NCBI RefSeq assembly: GCF_011064615.1
Contig: NZ_JAALJH010000019.1
Span: 51,888 to 115,887 of the forward strand
Length of the DNA: 64,000 bases
Direction of reading: 5' to 3'
From: Aquisphaera insulae
GTDB taxonomy: Bacteria; Planctomycetota; Planctomycetia; Isosphaerales; Isosphaeraceae
Shown: piece by piece, positions 17,007-26,338 of the stretch
Layout of the letters: every line of letters starts with the position of its first letter
Numbering within the stretch: position 1 is the first letter of the stretch
The notes under the pieces: generated by a model
Databases searched by the model: none
What the model saw: the letters and a program-made list of their open reading frames with translations, nothing else
What the model was told of the DNA's origin: nothing
Translations under genes and position numbers: made by a program

Positions 17007-18488
17007 TCAGGTGGGGCGGTCTCTCTCCTCGCGGCGACGCTTCCGCTCCTCTTTCTCGCGTTGCTTGCGCAGCTTCTCTCGCTCCTTGGGGGAGAGCCGC
17101 TTGCCCGTGCCGACCTTGGGGGCGAAGATCCGGGCCGCGGGGTTGTTGGCGGCGGCCCGCCCCAGGCCGGTCAGGGCCTTGAACTTGTCGAACATGCTCA
17201 TCTGGGACATCGACCGGACGATCGCCGCCATGCTGTCGAACTGCTTGACCAGCCCGGAGACGTCCGCCGGATCCACGCCCGCGCCGGCGGCGATCCGCCT
17301 CCGCCGCGCCATGTCGATGAGATCGGGCCGGGTCCGCTCCGTCGGCGTCATGCTGTCGATGATGCCCTGGATCCGCTTGATCTCCCCCTCGGCATCGAGA
17401 TTCCCCATCTCGCCGGAGAGCTGATTGAGGCCGGGGATCATGCTCATGAGCTCCTTCACGGAGCCCATCTTCTTCATCTGGACGATCTGCTGGCGGAAGT
17501 CGTTGAGGTCGAACTTCCCCTTCGCGAGCCGCTCCTGCTGGCGACGGGCCTCCTCGACGTCCACGGCCTGCTGGGCCCGCTCGACGACCGAGACGATGTC
17601 CCCCATCCCCAGGATCTGGCCGGCCAGCCGCTCCGGGGCGAACGGGTCGAGCTGGTCGAGCTTCTCGCCCTTGCCGACGAACTTGATCGGGACGCCGGTC
17701 ACCTTGCGGACCGAGAGTGCCGCGCCGCCGCGGGCGTCGCCGTCCAGCTTGGTCAGGATCACGCCGTCCAGCTCGAGGGCCTTGTTGAAGGCCTCCGCCG
17801 AGGCGACGGCATCCTGGCCGGTCATCGCGTCGCAGACGAAGAAGACCTGGTGCGGCTTCACCTTCTTCTCGATCTGCACCAGCTCCGCCATCAGGTCGTC
17901 GTCGACGTGGAGACGGCCCGCCGTGTCCAGGATGATCGTGTCGCAGCCCTGGCGATTCGCCTCGACCAGCGCGTCCTGGCAGACCTTCACGGGGTTCGAG
18001 CCGGTCTCGCTGAACACCGGGACGTTGAGCTGGCCACCGATCACCTTGAGCTGCTCGACGGCCGCCGGGCGCTGGAGGTCGGCCGCCACGAGCATGGGCC
18101 GACGCCCCTGCCCCGCGAGCATCCGCGCCAGCTTCCCGCAGGTCGTCGTCTTGCCGGAGCCTTGCAGCCCGCAGAGCATCAGCACCGTCGCGCCGGCCTT
18201 CTCGAACCGGACGGTCGGGTCCGCCGCTCCCATCAGCTCGATGAGCTCGTCGTGGACGATCTTGACGATCTGCTGCTCCGGCCGGACGGCCTTGATCAGC
18301 TCCGTCCCCACGGCCTTGGCCGTGACCCGGTCCATGAACTCCTGGACGACCTTGAAGTTGACGTCGGCCTCGAGCAGCGCGGTGCGGACCTCGCGCAGCC
18401 CCTCCTTCATGTTCGCCTCGGTCAGCAGGCCGCTGACCCGAAAGCGACGGAAGGCCGTCCCAAGCCGTTTCTGGAGGTCGTCAAACAT
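17007..18488 (-). CDS. ffh: Signal recognition particle protein Ffh
   Basis: 493 aa. An N domain (1-95) and a GTPase G domain follow each other, with the P-loop 'GLQGSGKTT' (107-115), 'DTAGRLHVDDDLM' and 'TKLDGDARGGAALS'. The Met-rich M domain begins near 320 ('QQIVQMKKMGSVKELMSMIPGL') and carries the SRP RNA and signal-sequence binding site. The C-terminal ~30 residues are an extended Lys/Arg tail. The protein targets nascent membrane and exported proteins to FtsY. It heads the unit that also contains rpsP, trmD and rplS. Confidence 0.98.
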   Translation of the reverse strand: MFDDLQKRLGTAFRRFRVSGLLTEANMKEGLREVRTALLEADVNFKVVQEFMDRVTAKAVGTELIKAVRPEQQIVKIVHDELIELMGAADPTVRFEKAGATVLMLCGLQGSGKTTTCGKLARMLAGQGRRPMLVAADLQRPAAVEQLKVIGGQLNVPVFSETGSNPVKVCQDALVEANRQGCDTIILDTAGRLHVDDDLMAELVQIEKKVKPHQVFFVCDAMTGQDAVASAEAFNKALELDGVILTKLDGDARGGAALSVRKVTGVPIKFVGKGEKLDQLDPFAPERLAGQILGMGDIVSVVERAQQAVDVEEARRQQERLAKGKFDLNDFRQQIVQMKKMGSVKELMSMIPGLNQLSGEMGNLDAEGEIKRIQGIIDSMTPTERTRPDLIDMARRRRIAAGAGVDPADVSGLVKQFDSMAAIVRSMSQMSMFDKFKALTGLGRAAANNPAARIFAPKVGTGKRLSPKEREKLRKQREKEERKRRREERDRPT

Positions 18489-18862
18489 GAAGGATCACAC
18501 CAGGCGTTCAGCGATCGCGAAGGAAAAAAGTATACCGACAGTTCATCCCAACGGCAACGCCTCGTACAGGCTGCGCCGCGAGAACGACGCCCCGCCGGGG
18601 TCCGAGCCACGACTTCCACGCCGCCCCGCCGCGGTCCCTCGACCCCATGACGGCTCGGACTTGCATCCTTCGGCGACGATTATAACAGGAAGTCCGGCCG
18701 GAATCACCGGTGACGCGGCCGATCGGGGACGCATCCGAATTCTGAACAGAAGTATCGATGAGCGCAATGGCCGTGCTCTGCTACCATGCGATCTTCCCAC
18801 AGCCCCGCAGGAAGCGACGCCGCCGGGCGGACGAGATCCGTCCGAGATCAGGAGAAGCACGG
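18489..18862. other. Intergenic region between divergent ffh and small-protein gene
   Basis: 374 bases without a convincing gene. It carries the ffh promoter and, near 18680-18760, an AT-richer stretch that probably holds the promoter of the small protein encoded on the plus strand. No RNA gene was recognised; in particular no SRP RNA was seen. Confidence 0.6.
18529..18557 (-). promoter_or_regulatory. Candidate sigma70-type promoter for ffh
   Basis: On the minus strand, TTGCCG (18557-18552) and TATACT (18534-18529) are separated by exactly 17 bases, with transcription toward ffh (ATG at 18488). The leader would be about 35 bases. Confidence 0.55.
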
Positions 18863-19087
18863 ATGAATCCAGGCGACCTTGATTTCTTCTCGACCCGCGA
18901 CCTGATCGACGAGTTGCTCCGGCGCACCACCTTCCAGGGCGTGATCATCCACGCCAAGCAGGAAGTCCGCACCCCTTCCTGGCAGGGTGAACGCGTCTTC
19001 TCCGTCCGCCACAGCGCCAATCTCGACGCCGGAGAGGCCGGCCGCCTGATGGACGTGGTCCGCCCCCATCTGCCGACCTTGCCCTGA
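18863..19087 (+). CDS. Small conserved-looking protein of unknown function
   Basis: 74 aa from the ATG at 18863, preceded by AGGAGA. No known domain was recognised. The sequence is 'DFFSTRDLIDELLRRTTFQGVIIHAKQE', a helix followed by a hydrophobic strand, then 'VFSVRHSANLDAGEAGRLMDVV'. It is not membrane-spanning. A frame open upstream of this ATG lacks coding character. A strong GC hairpin follows. It is transcribed away from ffh and probably alone. The good ribosome site and terminator make it a real gene; function unknown. Confidence 0.75.
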   Translation: MNPGDLDFFSTRDLIDELLRRTTFQGVIIHAKQEVRTPSWQGERVFSVRHSANLDAGEAGRLMDVVRPHLPTLP

Positions 19088-19095
19088 CCACGCAA

Positions 19096-19125
19096 GAACG
19101 CGGGCGCGCGCGCGTGCCCGCGTTC
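19096..19125. terminator. GC-rich hairpin terminator
   Basis: GAACGCGGGC and its perfect complement (10 bp) flank an alternating GC loop. It lies between the small-protein gene (+) and the stress-protein gene (-), which converge. There is no clear U-run. Confidence 0.6.
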
Positions 19126-19168
19126 TCAGATCGATGAGTTTGCTGGTTGTTCTTGCTTGCGGGCCCGA

Positions 19169-19855
19169 TCAGGACGACCTGCTCGTCCGGGCCGGATTCC
19201 GCTCGACGACCACATCATCCCCTTCAACGGGAACGTCGATCGGCCCGGTCGTGCGGGCGGTGGTGGTTGTCTCGCGACCCTCGGCATAGGTGGATGCAGG
19301 CCTAGATGCCCCGGCTGGCCCGGCGGACGAGGAGGACGCGGCCGAGCCGCGGGTGCTCATGTCGTAGGCGCCATACTGGCGGAGGATGGAGGACGCCTCG
19401 GCGGCCCTTCCGTCCGCGGAGACGGTGACGATGGTCCGGCCGGCCTGGAACTCCTCGTCGTAATACCTGGCCTCGTGCTCCGGGATCCCCGCCCCGATCA
19501 GCGTGCCGATGAGGCCGGCGATCCCCGCGCCCGCCGCGGCGTTCGTGAGGATGACGCCGAGCGTCCCGGCCGTGATTGCCGGCCCGACCACGGGGATGAC
19601 TCCCGCGAGGACGCCCAGCCCGGCGAGGGCGCCCAGGCCAAGCCCGGTGACCGCGCCCGCCAGCGCACCGGTCGTCGCCTGCGACTCCTCGCCCGGGGAG
19701 CCGGTCGAGGCGATTTCCCGCTCGTCGGACCGCATCGCCACGCCGATCTGGTCCTGTCGAAAGCCCGCCTTGATCAGGGCGTCGAGGGCCTTGTCGGCCT
19801 GGACTCTATCGTCGAAAACGCCCACGATCGTCGCCTGCTGCTTCGCGGCAGCCAT
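19169..19855 (-). CDS. General stress protein 17M-like protein with glycine-zipper segment
   Basis: 228 aa from the ATG at 19855, since AGGAGA lies at good spacing; an ATG two codons upstream would abut it. Residues 5-45 ('ATIVGVFDDRVQADKALDALIKAGFRQDQIGV') match the N-terminal fold of the YflT/GSP17M family. Residues ~60-130 are Gly/Ala-rich with GxxxG spacing ('GALAGAVTGLGLGALAGLGVLAG'), a membrane-associating glycine zipper. 'YYDEEFQAGRTIVTVSADGRAAEA' repeats the domain's second half. The tail (~165-228) is Ser/Thr/Arg-rich. The role is likely stress-related and membrane-linked (inference). Confidence 0.72.
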   Translation of the reverse strand: MAAAKQQATIVGVFDDRVQADKALDALIKAGFRQDQIGVAMRSDEREIASTGSPGEESQATTGALAGAVTGLGLGALAGLGVLAGVIPVVGPAITAGTLGVILTNAAAGAGIAGLIGTLIGAGIPEHEARYYDEEFQAGRTIVTVSADGRAAEASSILRQYGAYDMSTRGSAASSSSAGPAGASRPASTYAEGRETTTTARTTGPIDVPVEGDDVVVERNPARTSRSS

Positions 19856-20056
19856 GCTCATTCTCCTGGTTGGATCGTCATGGGGGGACATCCAACCTCT
19901 CGGGGAGGCGGGACGTCCCGGACACAGAAGTCGACGATCAATAACGCAAAGCGAATGCCGCGAGTGGCGTCGAGGCCGACGGATTGGATTAATTCGGATC
20001 AACACTCAGGGCGTGTTTGATCCCTCGCTACTGGCCGGGGGGCGATCCGCCAGACC

Positions 20057-21547
20057 TCAGGCGATCACGTCCTTGCGCAGGGATTGCAACCAGGCGAAGA
20101 GCGGCCTGGGCGTGCCGTCGCTGCGGAAGATGCCGGAGTGCGGATAGACGTGCGGTTGCGCGTCGGACGCGCTCATCCAGGTCACGGATCGGACGAAGGG
20201 CTTGGCCAGCCCGAGCGCCAGCCAGCGGGCCCCCCAGTTGGACTGGAGGGCCTCATCGGGGGCCGACGGCCACTGGGGGACATCAACGGCGATCGACGGG
20301 TCGGCCTGCGGGTCCGGCCCCACACCGGCCGGCACGGCCATCATCAGGTGCAGGGGCACATTCAGGAGGGAGTACAGGTCAAGGAGCCTGGAGAGGTCGA
20401 AGAGATCGCGGAGGTGGCTCCCGGGCGTCGTGTAGCCCGGCGCGATCTCGAGGGCGATGCTCGAGATCCCCAGGTCGGAGCGGAGCAGGTAGTCGCAGAG
20501 GTGGAGCGGGCCGAGCTGGAAGTGGCTCTGGCTCATCCATTCCGCCCAGGGCCGGTCGATGCCGATGCTGAACTGGGCCGAGGGATCGGCCTGGCGGGCC
20601 GTCTGGATGGCCCGGGCGGTGATCCGGATCTGCTCCTCCTCGGACAGGCCGAGGATCTCCTGCGAGGCGGGCCGATGGACGACATGCCAGTGCGGCACCT
20701 TCCCCCGGTAGCGGAGGACCGCCTGGCGCACGAACTCGATGACGAATCCGCCGATCGCCTCGTGATCCCCTTCCCAGAGCCAGATCCAGTCCGGCAGGGC
20801 CGCGGCGCGGAACTCGATCAGGGGGCCGCCCTCGACTTCGAGACGGTTCTTGCGGCACCAGGCGAGCCGGGCATCGAGCTGGTCCCAGCGGTATTTCCCC
20901 TCCGAGGGCGCGAGCTGCCTCCAGGAGACGCCGAGCTGGCAGGCGTTGAATGCCGACGGCCACTGGGCGGTCCCCGCCGTCTTGTCGGGATCGCTGGAGA
21001 GCACGCAGCCGAGGTGCGTGGACAGCTTCCCCGTCGCCGACAGGCGGTTCTGGAGGATCTGCGAGAGATACGCCTCCGTCAGCAGCTCACCGGCGCGACT
21101 CGAGGCTTCCAGGCTCGCCTGCGAGGCCGTGAGGCAAGCCTCGGCGTCGTCGCTGGAGAGCGCGGCGGCCACGAAGCCCTTGTGGGCGCTGGAGATGGCC
21201 GCGGAAAGCTCCGGGGCGATCCGGAGGCCGAGCTGCACCCAGTCGGCCATCTGATTGCGGACGTCGTTGAGCTTCCCGCGGGCGAGCTCCAGGGCCAGGA
21301 CATAGGGGGACTGCCGCTCGGCGAGGGTGGCCGTGCCGACGATGGGCATGCCATACCCGGCTATCGGCCAGGGGACGAAGAGGCGTCCGCTCTCGGTCGT
21401 CTCCCGGAAGCAGGACATCAGTCCGTTGCGAAATTCGACGCTCAACCGGGCGGGGGTCCGGTCCAGGCCCGTGACGTAGGCCTTGCGGAAACCCGGAAGC
21501 CGGCGTGCCACGTCATTCGCCGGGAGATTAAACTTGAGGACCCCCAT
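20057..21547 (-). CDS. GH10-like (endo-xylanase fold) protein with altered catalytic residues
   Basis: 496 aa, no signal peptide. Residues ~1-170 form an unrecognised N-terminal region. From ~195 the sequence follows glycoside hydrolase family 10: 'FNACQLGVSWRQLAPSEGKYRWDQLDARLAWCRKN', then 'PHWHVVHRP' (~285-293), aligned with the family's WDVVNE, and 'SSIALEIAPG', aligned with the TELD strand. The acid/base Glu and its Asn are replaced by Arg and His, so classic xylanase activity is doubtful. A GH-fold protein with another role, or a different active site, is possible. It is isolated, with no carbohydrate genes adjacent. Confidence 0.6.
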   Translation of the reverse strand: MGVLKFNLPANDVARRLPGFRKAYVTGLDRTPARLSVEFRNGLMSCFRETTESGRLFVPWPIAGYGMPIVGTATLAERQSPYVLALELARGKLNDVRNQMADWVQLGLRIAPELSAAISSAHKGFVAAALSSDDAEACLTASQASLEASSRAGELLTEAYLSQILQNRLSATGKLSTHLGCVLSSDPDKTAGTAQWPSAFNACQLGVSWRQLAPSEGKYRWDQLDARLAWCRKNRLEVEGGPLIEFRAAALPDWIWLWEGDHEAIGGFVIEFVRQAVLRYRGKVPHWHVVHRPASQEILGLSEEEQIRITARAIQTARQADPSAQFSIGIDRPWAEWMSQSHFQLGPLHLCDYLLRSDLGISSIALEIAPGYTTPGSHLRDLFDLSRLLDLYSLLNVPLHLMMAVPAGVGPDPQADPSIAVDVPQWPSAPDEALQSNWGARWLALGLAKPFVRSVTWMSASDAQPHVYPHSGIFRSDGTPRPLFAWLQSLRKDVIA

Positions 21548-21825
21548 GCCGCCCTTTATCCAACCAAGGACCCTCGGTCCGCCACGTGCGCCCGACGAAG
21601 CCGGGCGGCCGGCTCGCCGCGACCGTTCCTAGAATATACTGCTTATCGACCGCTGACCAGACTCCCGGACGGCCATAACGCCCCTCGAGACGGTTCCTCC
21701 ACCTCACCGGCCGAATAATCCTCCATCGGCGCGGGGCGGGTGGCCAATTCCCTCGGGCCCGCGGCGTGGTTAACCTGTTGCGAGCAAGGAACGACCCCCA
21801 CTCCCGCCCGCTCGAGTCCTCCGCC

Positions 21826-22809
21826 ATGCCCAAGGTGCTCATCGGCCCTCACCTGATCCGCCATCAGCCCGGCCCCTTCCGCGACGTGCTGAACCAGGCC
21901 GGCTTCACGGTCGTCGATCCCGAGGCCGGCTTCGTCATGACCGACGAGGATTACCGGGCCCACCTCCCCGACGTCGATGCCGTGATCGCCGGCGGCGAAC
22001 CGCTCCGCGGCGAGGTCATCGACCTGGCGCCGCGGCTCCGCGTCATCGCCCGGACGGGAGTGGGCTACGAGAGCGTGGACCTGGCGGCGTCCAATCGCCG
22101 GAAGATCGCGGTCGTCATCACCCCGGGCACCAACCAGGACAGCGTCGCCGAGCAGGCCTTCGCCCTCCTCCTCGCCCTCACGCGCAACGTCGCCCACAGC
22201 ACCGAGGCCATCCGGACCGGCGGCTGGGATCGACGGCTCGTGACGCCGATCCGCGGCAAGACCCTCGGCCTCGTCGGCCTCGGCCGGATCGGCCAGTCGG
22301 TCTGCTCGCGGGCCCGCGCCTTCGGCATGGACCTGGTCGCCTGCGACCCGGTGGCCGGCGACTCGATCTTCGAGCAATCCGGGGCCCGCCGCGTGGACCT
22401 GCCGGAACTCCTGGCGGTCTCCGATGTCGTCAGCCTCCACGCCCCTCTAAACGACCAGACGAAGGGCCTGGTCGATCGCGAGTTCCTGGCGGCGATGAAG
22501 CCCGGATCCTATCTCATCAACACGGCGAGAGGCGGCCTGGTCGTCGATGAGGACCTGCGCGACAGCCTGACCTCCGGCCATCTGGCCGGCGCGGGGCTCG
22601 ACGTCTTCAGCGTGGAGCCGCCGGGCCCGGAGAACGTCCTGATCAAGCTGCCGAACGTCGTCCTGAGCCCTCACGTGGGGGGCACCGACAGCAAATCGAT
22701 GAGCGATATGGCGGAACTCGCCGCCCGGGCCATCGTCGAGCTTTTCCGGGGCGGCTGGCCCGAGGGATGCGTGGTCAACGAGGAGATCCGCCCGGGCTGG
22801 CGATGGTGA
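21826..22809 (+). CDS. D-2-hydroxyacid dehydrogenase (phosphoglycerate dehydrogenase-like)
   Basis: 327 aa from the ATG at 21826. It has the NAD-binding core 'GKTLGLVGLGRIGQ' (~145) and the catalytic residues of the family: Arg in 'INTARGGLVVDE', Glu in 'GLDVFSVEPP' and His in 'VVLSPHVGGTD'. SerA-type enzymes oxidise 3-phosphoglycerate, but this protein lacks the extra C-terminal ACT or regulatory domain, so it may use another 2-hydroxyacid. The gene stands alone and converges on the Fe-S assembly genes across a strong terminator. Confidence 0.88.
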   Translation: MPKVLIGPHLIRHQPGPFRDVLNQAGFTVVDPEAGFVMTDEDYRAHLPDVDAVIAGGEPLRGEVIDLAPRLRVIARTGVGYESVDLAASNRRKIAVVITPGTNQDSVAEQAFALLLALTRNVAHSTEAIRTGGWDRRLVTPIRGKTLGLVGLGRIGQSVCSRARAFGMDLVACDPVAGDSIFEQSGARRVDLPELLAVSDVVSLHAPLNDQTKGLVDREFLAAMKPGSYLINTARGGLVVDEDLRDSLTSGHLAGAGLDVFSVEPPGPENVLIKLPNVVLSPHVGGTDSKSMSDMAELAARAIVELFRGGWPEGCVVNEEIRPGWRW

Positions 22810-22883
22810 TGATGATGGACCGAAGGACAGGGAGGAATGCCTGTCCCCCGAGTTCCCATCGCGCGATTCAGGGGCACGCGGAC

Positions 22884-22911
22884 GAAGGGCAGACCCTTCG
22901 GTCTGCCCTTC
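22884..22911. terminator. Hairpin terminator
   Basis: GAAGGGCAGAC and its exact complement (11-bp stem) close a CCTTCG loop. It lies between the convergent dehydrogenase (+) and A-type Fe-S carrier (-) genes. Confidence 0.85.
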
Positions 22912-22927
22912 AACTCGCTCTTCCGGA

Positions 22928-23257
22928 TCAGACCTGGAACGAGGAGCCGCAGCCGCAGCTCTTGACCACGTTCGGGTTATTGAACACGAACCCGCGCTTC
23001 TCCAGCCCGTCGTAGAAATCCACGACCGTGCCGTCGAGGTAGGGATCGAACTTCTTCTCGACCGCGAGCTTGACGCCGTGTGCCTCGATCACGCGATCAC
23101 CATCGCTGGTGCCGGTGTCGAAGTTCAGGCTGTAGGCGAACCCGCTGCAGCCGCCCCCCTGAACGCCGACGCGGAGGACCGTCCCCTCGGGGAGGTTCTG
23201 CTCGGTGATGATCTTCTTGACCTCGCCAGCGGCCTTCTCAGTCAGGGTCACACCCAT
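22928..23257 (-). CDS. A-type iron-sulfur cluster carrier (IscA/ErpA family)
   Basis: 109 aa from the ATG at 23257, preceded by AGGAG. The three Cys of the family are present: one in '[11 protein letters not shown]' (near 37) and two in the C-terminal 'SCGCGSSF'. These scaffold or carrier proteins pass Fe-S clusters to apo-enzymes such as the 4Fe-4S protein GlcF nearby. It lies 86 bases downstream of the cysteine desulfurase on the same strand, so the pair likely forms a small Fe-S unit. No IscU or regulator is adjacent. Confidence 0.93.
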   Translation of the reverse strand: MGVTLTEKAAGEVKKIITEQNLPEGTVLRVGVQGGGCSGFAYSLNFDTGTSDGDRVIEAHGVKLAVEKKFDPYLDGTVVDFYDGLEKRGFVFNNPNVVKSCGCGSSFQV

Positions 23258-23343
23258 CGAATCGGCTCCTTTTCTGCTCGTCGTAGAATCCAGGGACTGC
23301 GTCCGGTGAGCGTTCGGTCGCGATACCTTATCATATCGCGGGG

Positions 23344-24555
23344 TCAAACCTCACCGTCGGTTTTTGAAAACGTCCACGCGGCGCTCAGCCTCCTCAGCCG
23401 GCCGACGGCCGCCGCGACCGACTCGACGGCGAACTCGATCTCCTCCGCCGTCGTGAATCGACCCAGGCCGAACCGCAGGCTGGCCCGGGCCATGTCCTCG
23501 TCCAGTCCCATCGCCAAAAGGACGTGGCTCGGCTCGGGATCGACCGACGTGCAGGCGGCGCCCGAGCTCACGGCCACGTCCCGCATCGCCATCATCAGCG
23601 CCTCGCCGTCCACGTAGGCGAAGCTCAGGTTCAGGTTCCCGGGAAGCCGCTCGGTCGGATGGCCATTGAGCTGAATCTCCTCGACCCGCTCGGCGATGCC
23701 CCGATGCAGCCGGTCCCTCAGGTCGCGGAGCCGCGTCGATTCCTCCGCACGTTCCTGGCCCGCAAGCTCGAGGGCCTTCCCCAGCCCGACCACCAGGGGC
23801 ACGGGGACGGTCCCGCTCCGCATCCCCCTCTCGTGCCCGCCGCCGTGCATCTGGGGGGCGAGCCGCACCGCCGGGTCCCGCCGGCGGACGTACAGGGCAC
23901 CGACCCCCTTGGGGCCGTAGACCTTGTGTCCCGAGAGGCTCAGCAGATCCACGTTGTCCTCGTTCACGTCCAGCGGGACCTTCCCCACGGCCTGCGTGGC
24001 ATCCGTGTGGAACGGGACCCCGCGCTCGCGACAGAGCCGGCCGATCTCCCGGATCGGGTTGATCGTCCCGACCTCATTGTTGGCCGCGATGACCGAGACG
24101 ATGGCCGTATCGGCCCGGATCGCGGCGGCAACCCGCCCCGCCTCGACCCGGCCGGCCTGGTCGCATGGGACGACCGTCACCTCCCAGCCCTCACGGCCGA
24201 GATACCGCATGGTGTCGAGGACCGCCTTGTGCTCGACCGCGGTCGTGACCAGGTGCCGACGCTTGGTCCGGGACGACTCGGCCACCCCCTTGATCGCCAG
24301 GTTGTTCGCCTCGGTCGCCCCGGACGTGAAGACGATCTCCTTCGGATCCGCACCCAGGGAGTTCGCGACAGCCTGGCGGGCCCCGTCCACGGCCTCCGCC
24401 GCCTCCCAGCCGAAACGGTGCGAGATGCTCGCCGCGTTGCCGTAAACCGCGTCGAAGTACGGAAGCATGGCTTCAACCACGCGAGGGTCCGTCCTGGTCG
24501 TCGCGTGATTGTCGAGATAGATCGGTAGCTTCAGCACGTCCCGCCTCGAGGCCAT
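23344..24555 (-). CDS. Cysteine desulfurase (NifS/IscS family)
   Basis: 403 aa. '[18 protein letters not shown]' at the N-terminus, '[15 protein letters not shown]', '[13 protein letters not shown]', '[15 protein letters not shown]' and '[20 protein letters not shown]' (Lys of the pyridoxal phosphate Schiff base) are family blocks. The active-site Cys loop is '[17 protein letters not shown]', as in IscS/NifS. The enzyme takes sulfur from cysteine to build Fe-S clusters. It is encoded upstream of the A-type carrier. No pathway-specific partner tells IscS from NifS. Confidence 0.95.
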   Translation of the reverse strand: MASRRDVLKLPIYLDNHATTRTDPRVVEAMLPYFDAVYGNAASISHRFGWEAAEAVDGARQAVANSLGADPKEIVFTSGATEANNLAIKGVAESSRTKRRHLVTTAVEHKAVLDTMRYLGREGWEVTVVPCDQAGRVEAGRVAAAIRADTAIVSVIAANNEVGTINPIREIGRLCRERGVPFHTDATQAVGKVPLDVNEDNVDLLSLSGHKVYGPKGVGALYVRRRDPAVRLAPQMHGGGHERGMRSGTVPVPLVVGLGKALELAGQERAEESTRLRDLRDRLHRGIAERVEEIQLNGHPTERLPGNLNLSFAYVDGEALMMAMRDVAVSSGAACTSVDPEPSHVLLAMGLDEDMARASLRFGLGRFTTAEEIEFAVESVAAAVGRLRRLSAAWTFSKTDGEV

Positions 24556-24735
24556 CGATCCGGCCCTGGGATTTCCCCATCATATTCGTCGCCATTTATT
24601 TTATGGCGCGGGCGCGCGGTATTCAATTCGTCCGCCCGGAATCCGGGTTGTTGAAATCTGGTCCCCGGGTTAAAAAGTCGGCATCCGGAAGCACTCTCCC
24701 ACCGATTCGAAGCGGCATCAGGCATGGAGGCCACG

Positions 24736-25434
24736 ATGACCTACGACCGAGATCAGGCGGCGGAGGAATTCGCTCGCTGGAGCGAGAGCTATGACCGCTG
24801 CGTCCTCCAGTGGCTCCTCTTCGGGCCCTCGCATCGGGCGCTCATCCGCCGGATTCGCTCCGTGGCGGGCGATCGGCCGTTCCGGGTCCTGGACGTCGGC
24901 TGCGGGACCGGGCTATTCGCCTCGAGGATCCGTACCGCCCTCCCCGCCGCCGAGGTGGTCGGCATCGACCTGGTGCCGGAGATGCTGGCCCGGGGTCGCC
25001 GCCGCTGGGATTACCTGGCCGACAACGTGATCCCGGTCCGGGGCGACTCGGAGCGGCTTCCATTCGCCGCCGGCACGTTCGACTTCGTCACCTGTGCCAA
25101 CAGCTTCCACCACTATCCCAACCAGGGGCGGGCCGTCCAGGAGATGCAGCGAGTCCTGCGTCCCGGCGGGCGACTGCTGATCATCGACGGCTATCGCGAC
25201 GCCCCCTGGGGATGGTTCATCTACGATGTCTGCGTCACCTACCGCGAGGGGAACGTCCACCACGCCTCCTCTCAGCGCTTCCGCGACCTGATGGGAGCGG
25301 CGGGATTCCAGGCCGTGGCCCAGAAGGTGCACCGCGGCCTCGCCCCCTTCCTGCTCAGCGAGGGCGTGGTTCCGGAATCCATCCCGAGCATCCCCGCCCC
25401 CCACTTCCGCGTCCGGCAGACCGTGGACGCCTAA
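24736..25434 (+). CDS. Class I SAM-dependent methyltransferase
   Basis: 232 aa from the ATG at 24736, as GGAGG sits six bases before it; the ATG at 24724 would add four residues. 'FRVLDVGCGTGLFAS' (motif I), 'VVGIDLVPEMLARG' (II), 'FDFVTCANSFHHY' and 'MQRVLRPGGRLLIIDGYRD' are the blocks of the methyltransferase-11/UbiE type. The substrate is unknown; the family methylates quinones, lipids and small molecules. It is divergent from nifS/iscS and converges with the small repeat protein at 25470. Confidence 0.88.
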   Translation: MTYDRDQAAEEFARWSESYDRCVLQWLLFGPSHRALIRRIRSVAGDRPFRVLDVGCGTGLFASRIRTALPAAEVVGIDLVPEMLARGRRRWDYLADNVIPVRGDSERLPFAAGTFDFVTCANSFHHYPNQGRAVQEMQRVLRPGGRLLIIDGYRDAPWGWFIYDVCVTYREGNVHHASSQRFRDLMGAAGFQAVAQKVHRGLAPFLLSEGVVPESIPSIPAPHFRVRQTVDA

Positions 25435-25469
25435 GCCGACGACGTTCCGAACCCCCGCGGTCCATGACG

Positions 25470-26060
25470 TCAGCTTGCGGGCGGCACCATGATCGTCCCC
25501 TTGAGCTGGGCGGAAACCGTCGAGCTGGTGCTGAGCGCGTTGAAGGTTCCCTGAATTGTGTACGTCCCCGAGGCGCCGGCCAGCAGGCCCGTGCCGTTGG
25601 AGATCTGCACCTTCACCGTGAAGGGAACCTTGGCCAGATTCTTGGACTTGCCCAGGGTCAGTGTCCCCGCGGAGGTGTCCGTCCCCGAGGCGCTCGTGAG
25701 CGTGACGGTCAGCCCGGACAGAACAAGCTTCGAGCGTCCCACCGTCTGCAAGAGCGAGAGCGGCGCCGTGCCGGTCGCGGAGATCGTCACGTTCCCGAGC
25801 TTCTTGTTGCCCGACTTCCCCTGGAGGCTCGCTGCCAGGTTCACCGTGTCGGCATCGATCTGCTGGGCCAAAGTCCCCTTCACGTTCCCGGCCAGGACAA
25901 GCTTCTGGGCCTTCGGAGCCTTCGCGAAGTGGGCGGCCTGTTCACGGAGGGGATTCGCGATCCCCGTCGACAGCAAGACCCTCTCCTCCACGCCCTCAAC
26001 GGCAAGGCTGACCTTCTGGACTTTTCGGCGAGCTCTCTGTGAACCAGGCCACATCGTCAT
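25470..26060 (-). CDS. Exported beta-rich protein with planctomycete 'VEERVLLS' N-terminal motif
   Basis: 196 aa. The basic N-terminus is followed by 'LAVEGVEERVLLST' (~20-32), a variant of the LExRxLLS signature found at the N-terminus of many planctomycete surface or secreted proteins (established as a recurrent motif, mechanism not known). The rest is rich in Thr, Ser, Gly and Val with alternating strands ('GKLTLGKSKNLAKVPFTVKVQISNG'-like), compatible with a beta-sandwich surface protein. No catalytic motif is seen. It is convergent with the methyltransferase gene and stands alone. Confidence 0.7.
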   Translation of the reverse strand: MTMWPGSQRARRKVQKVSLAVEGVEERVLLSTGIANPLREQAAHFAKAPKAQKLVLAGNVKGTLAQQIDADTVNLAASLQGKSGNKKLGNVTISATGTAPLSLLQTVGRSKLVLSGLTVTLTSASGTDTSAGTLTLGKSKNLAKVPFTVKVQISNGTGLLAGASGTYTIQGTFNALSTSSTVSAQLKGTIMVPPAS

Positions 26061-26338
26061 TCTCCTTGGTGCAGATCCAGTCGTCCCGGGCAGAAACGTC
26101 CTGCAAGTCTGGGAGACCAGAATTGCGGGTTAGGGAGATTGTATCAGCCGGACAAGCCCAGTGTCGATAAAATGGGCAAAATGAGGCATCCGAGAGTCCG
26201 CGAATCCCAACGACGAACGACGAACTTGATACATCCGTGCACACCAGGCGGCGTGAACGTCTGGTATCCAGCGACCCGTCCGGTGGGCAATGCGGGAGCC
26301 CGCCAGGCTTCATGTCGAAGCGGCGGTGCCGGGCAGGG

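Noticed and set aside
19100..19116. Alternating GC run
   Set aside because: It is the loop of the hairpin terminator after the small-protein gene; no separate function claimed.
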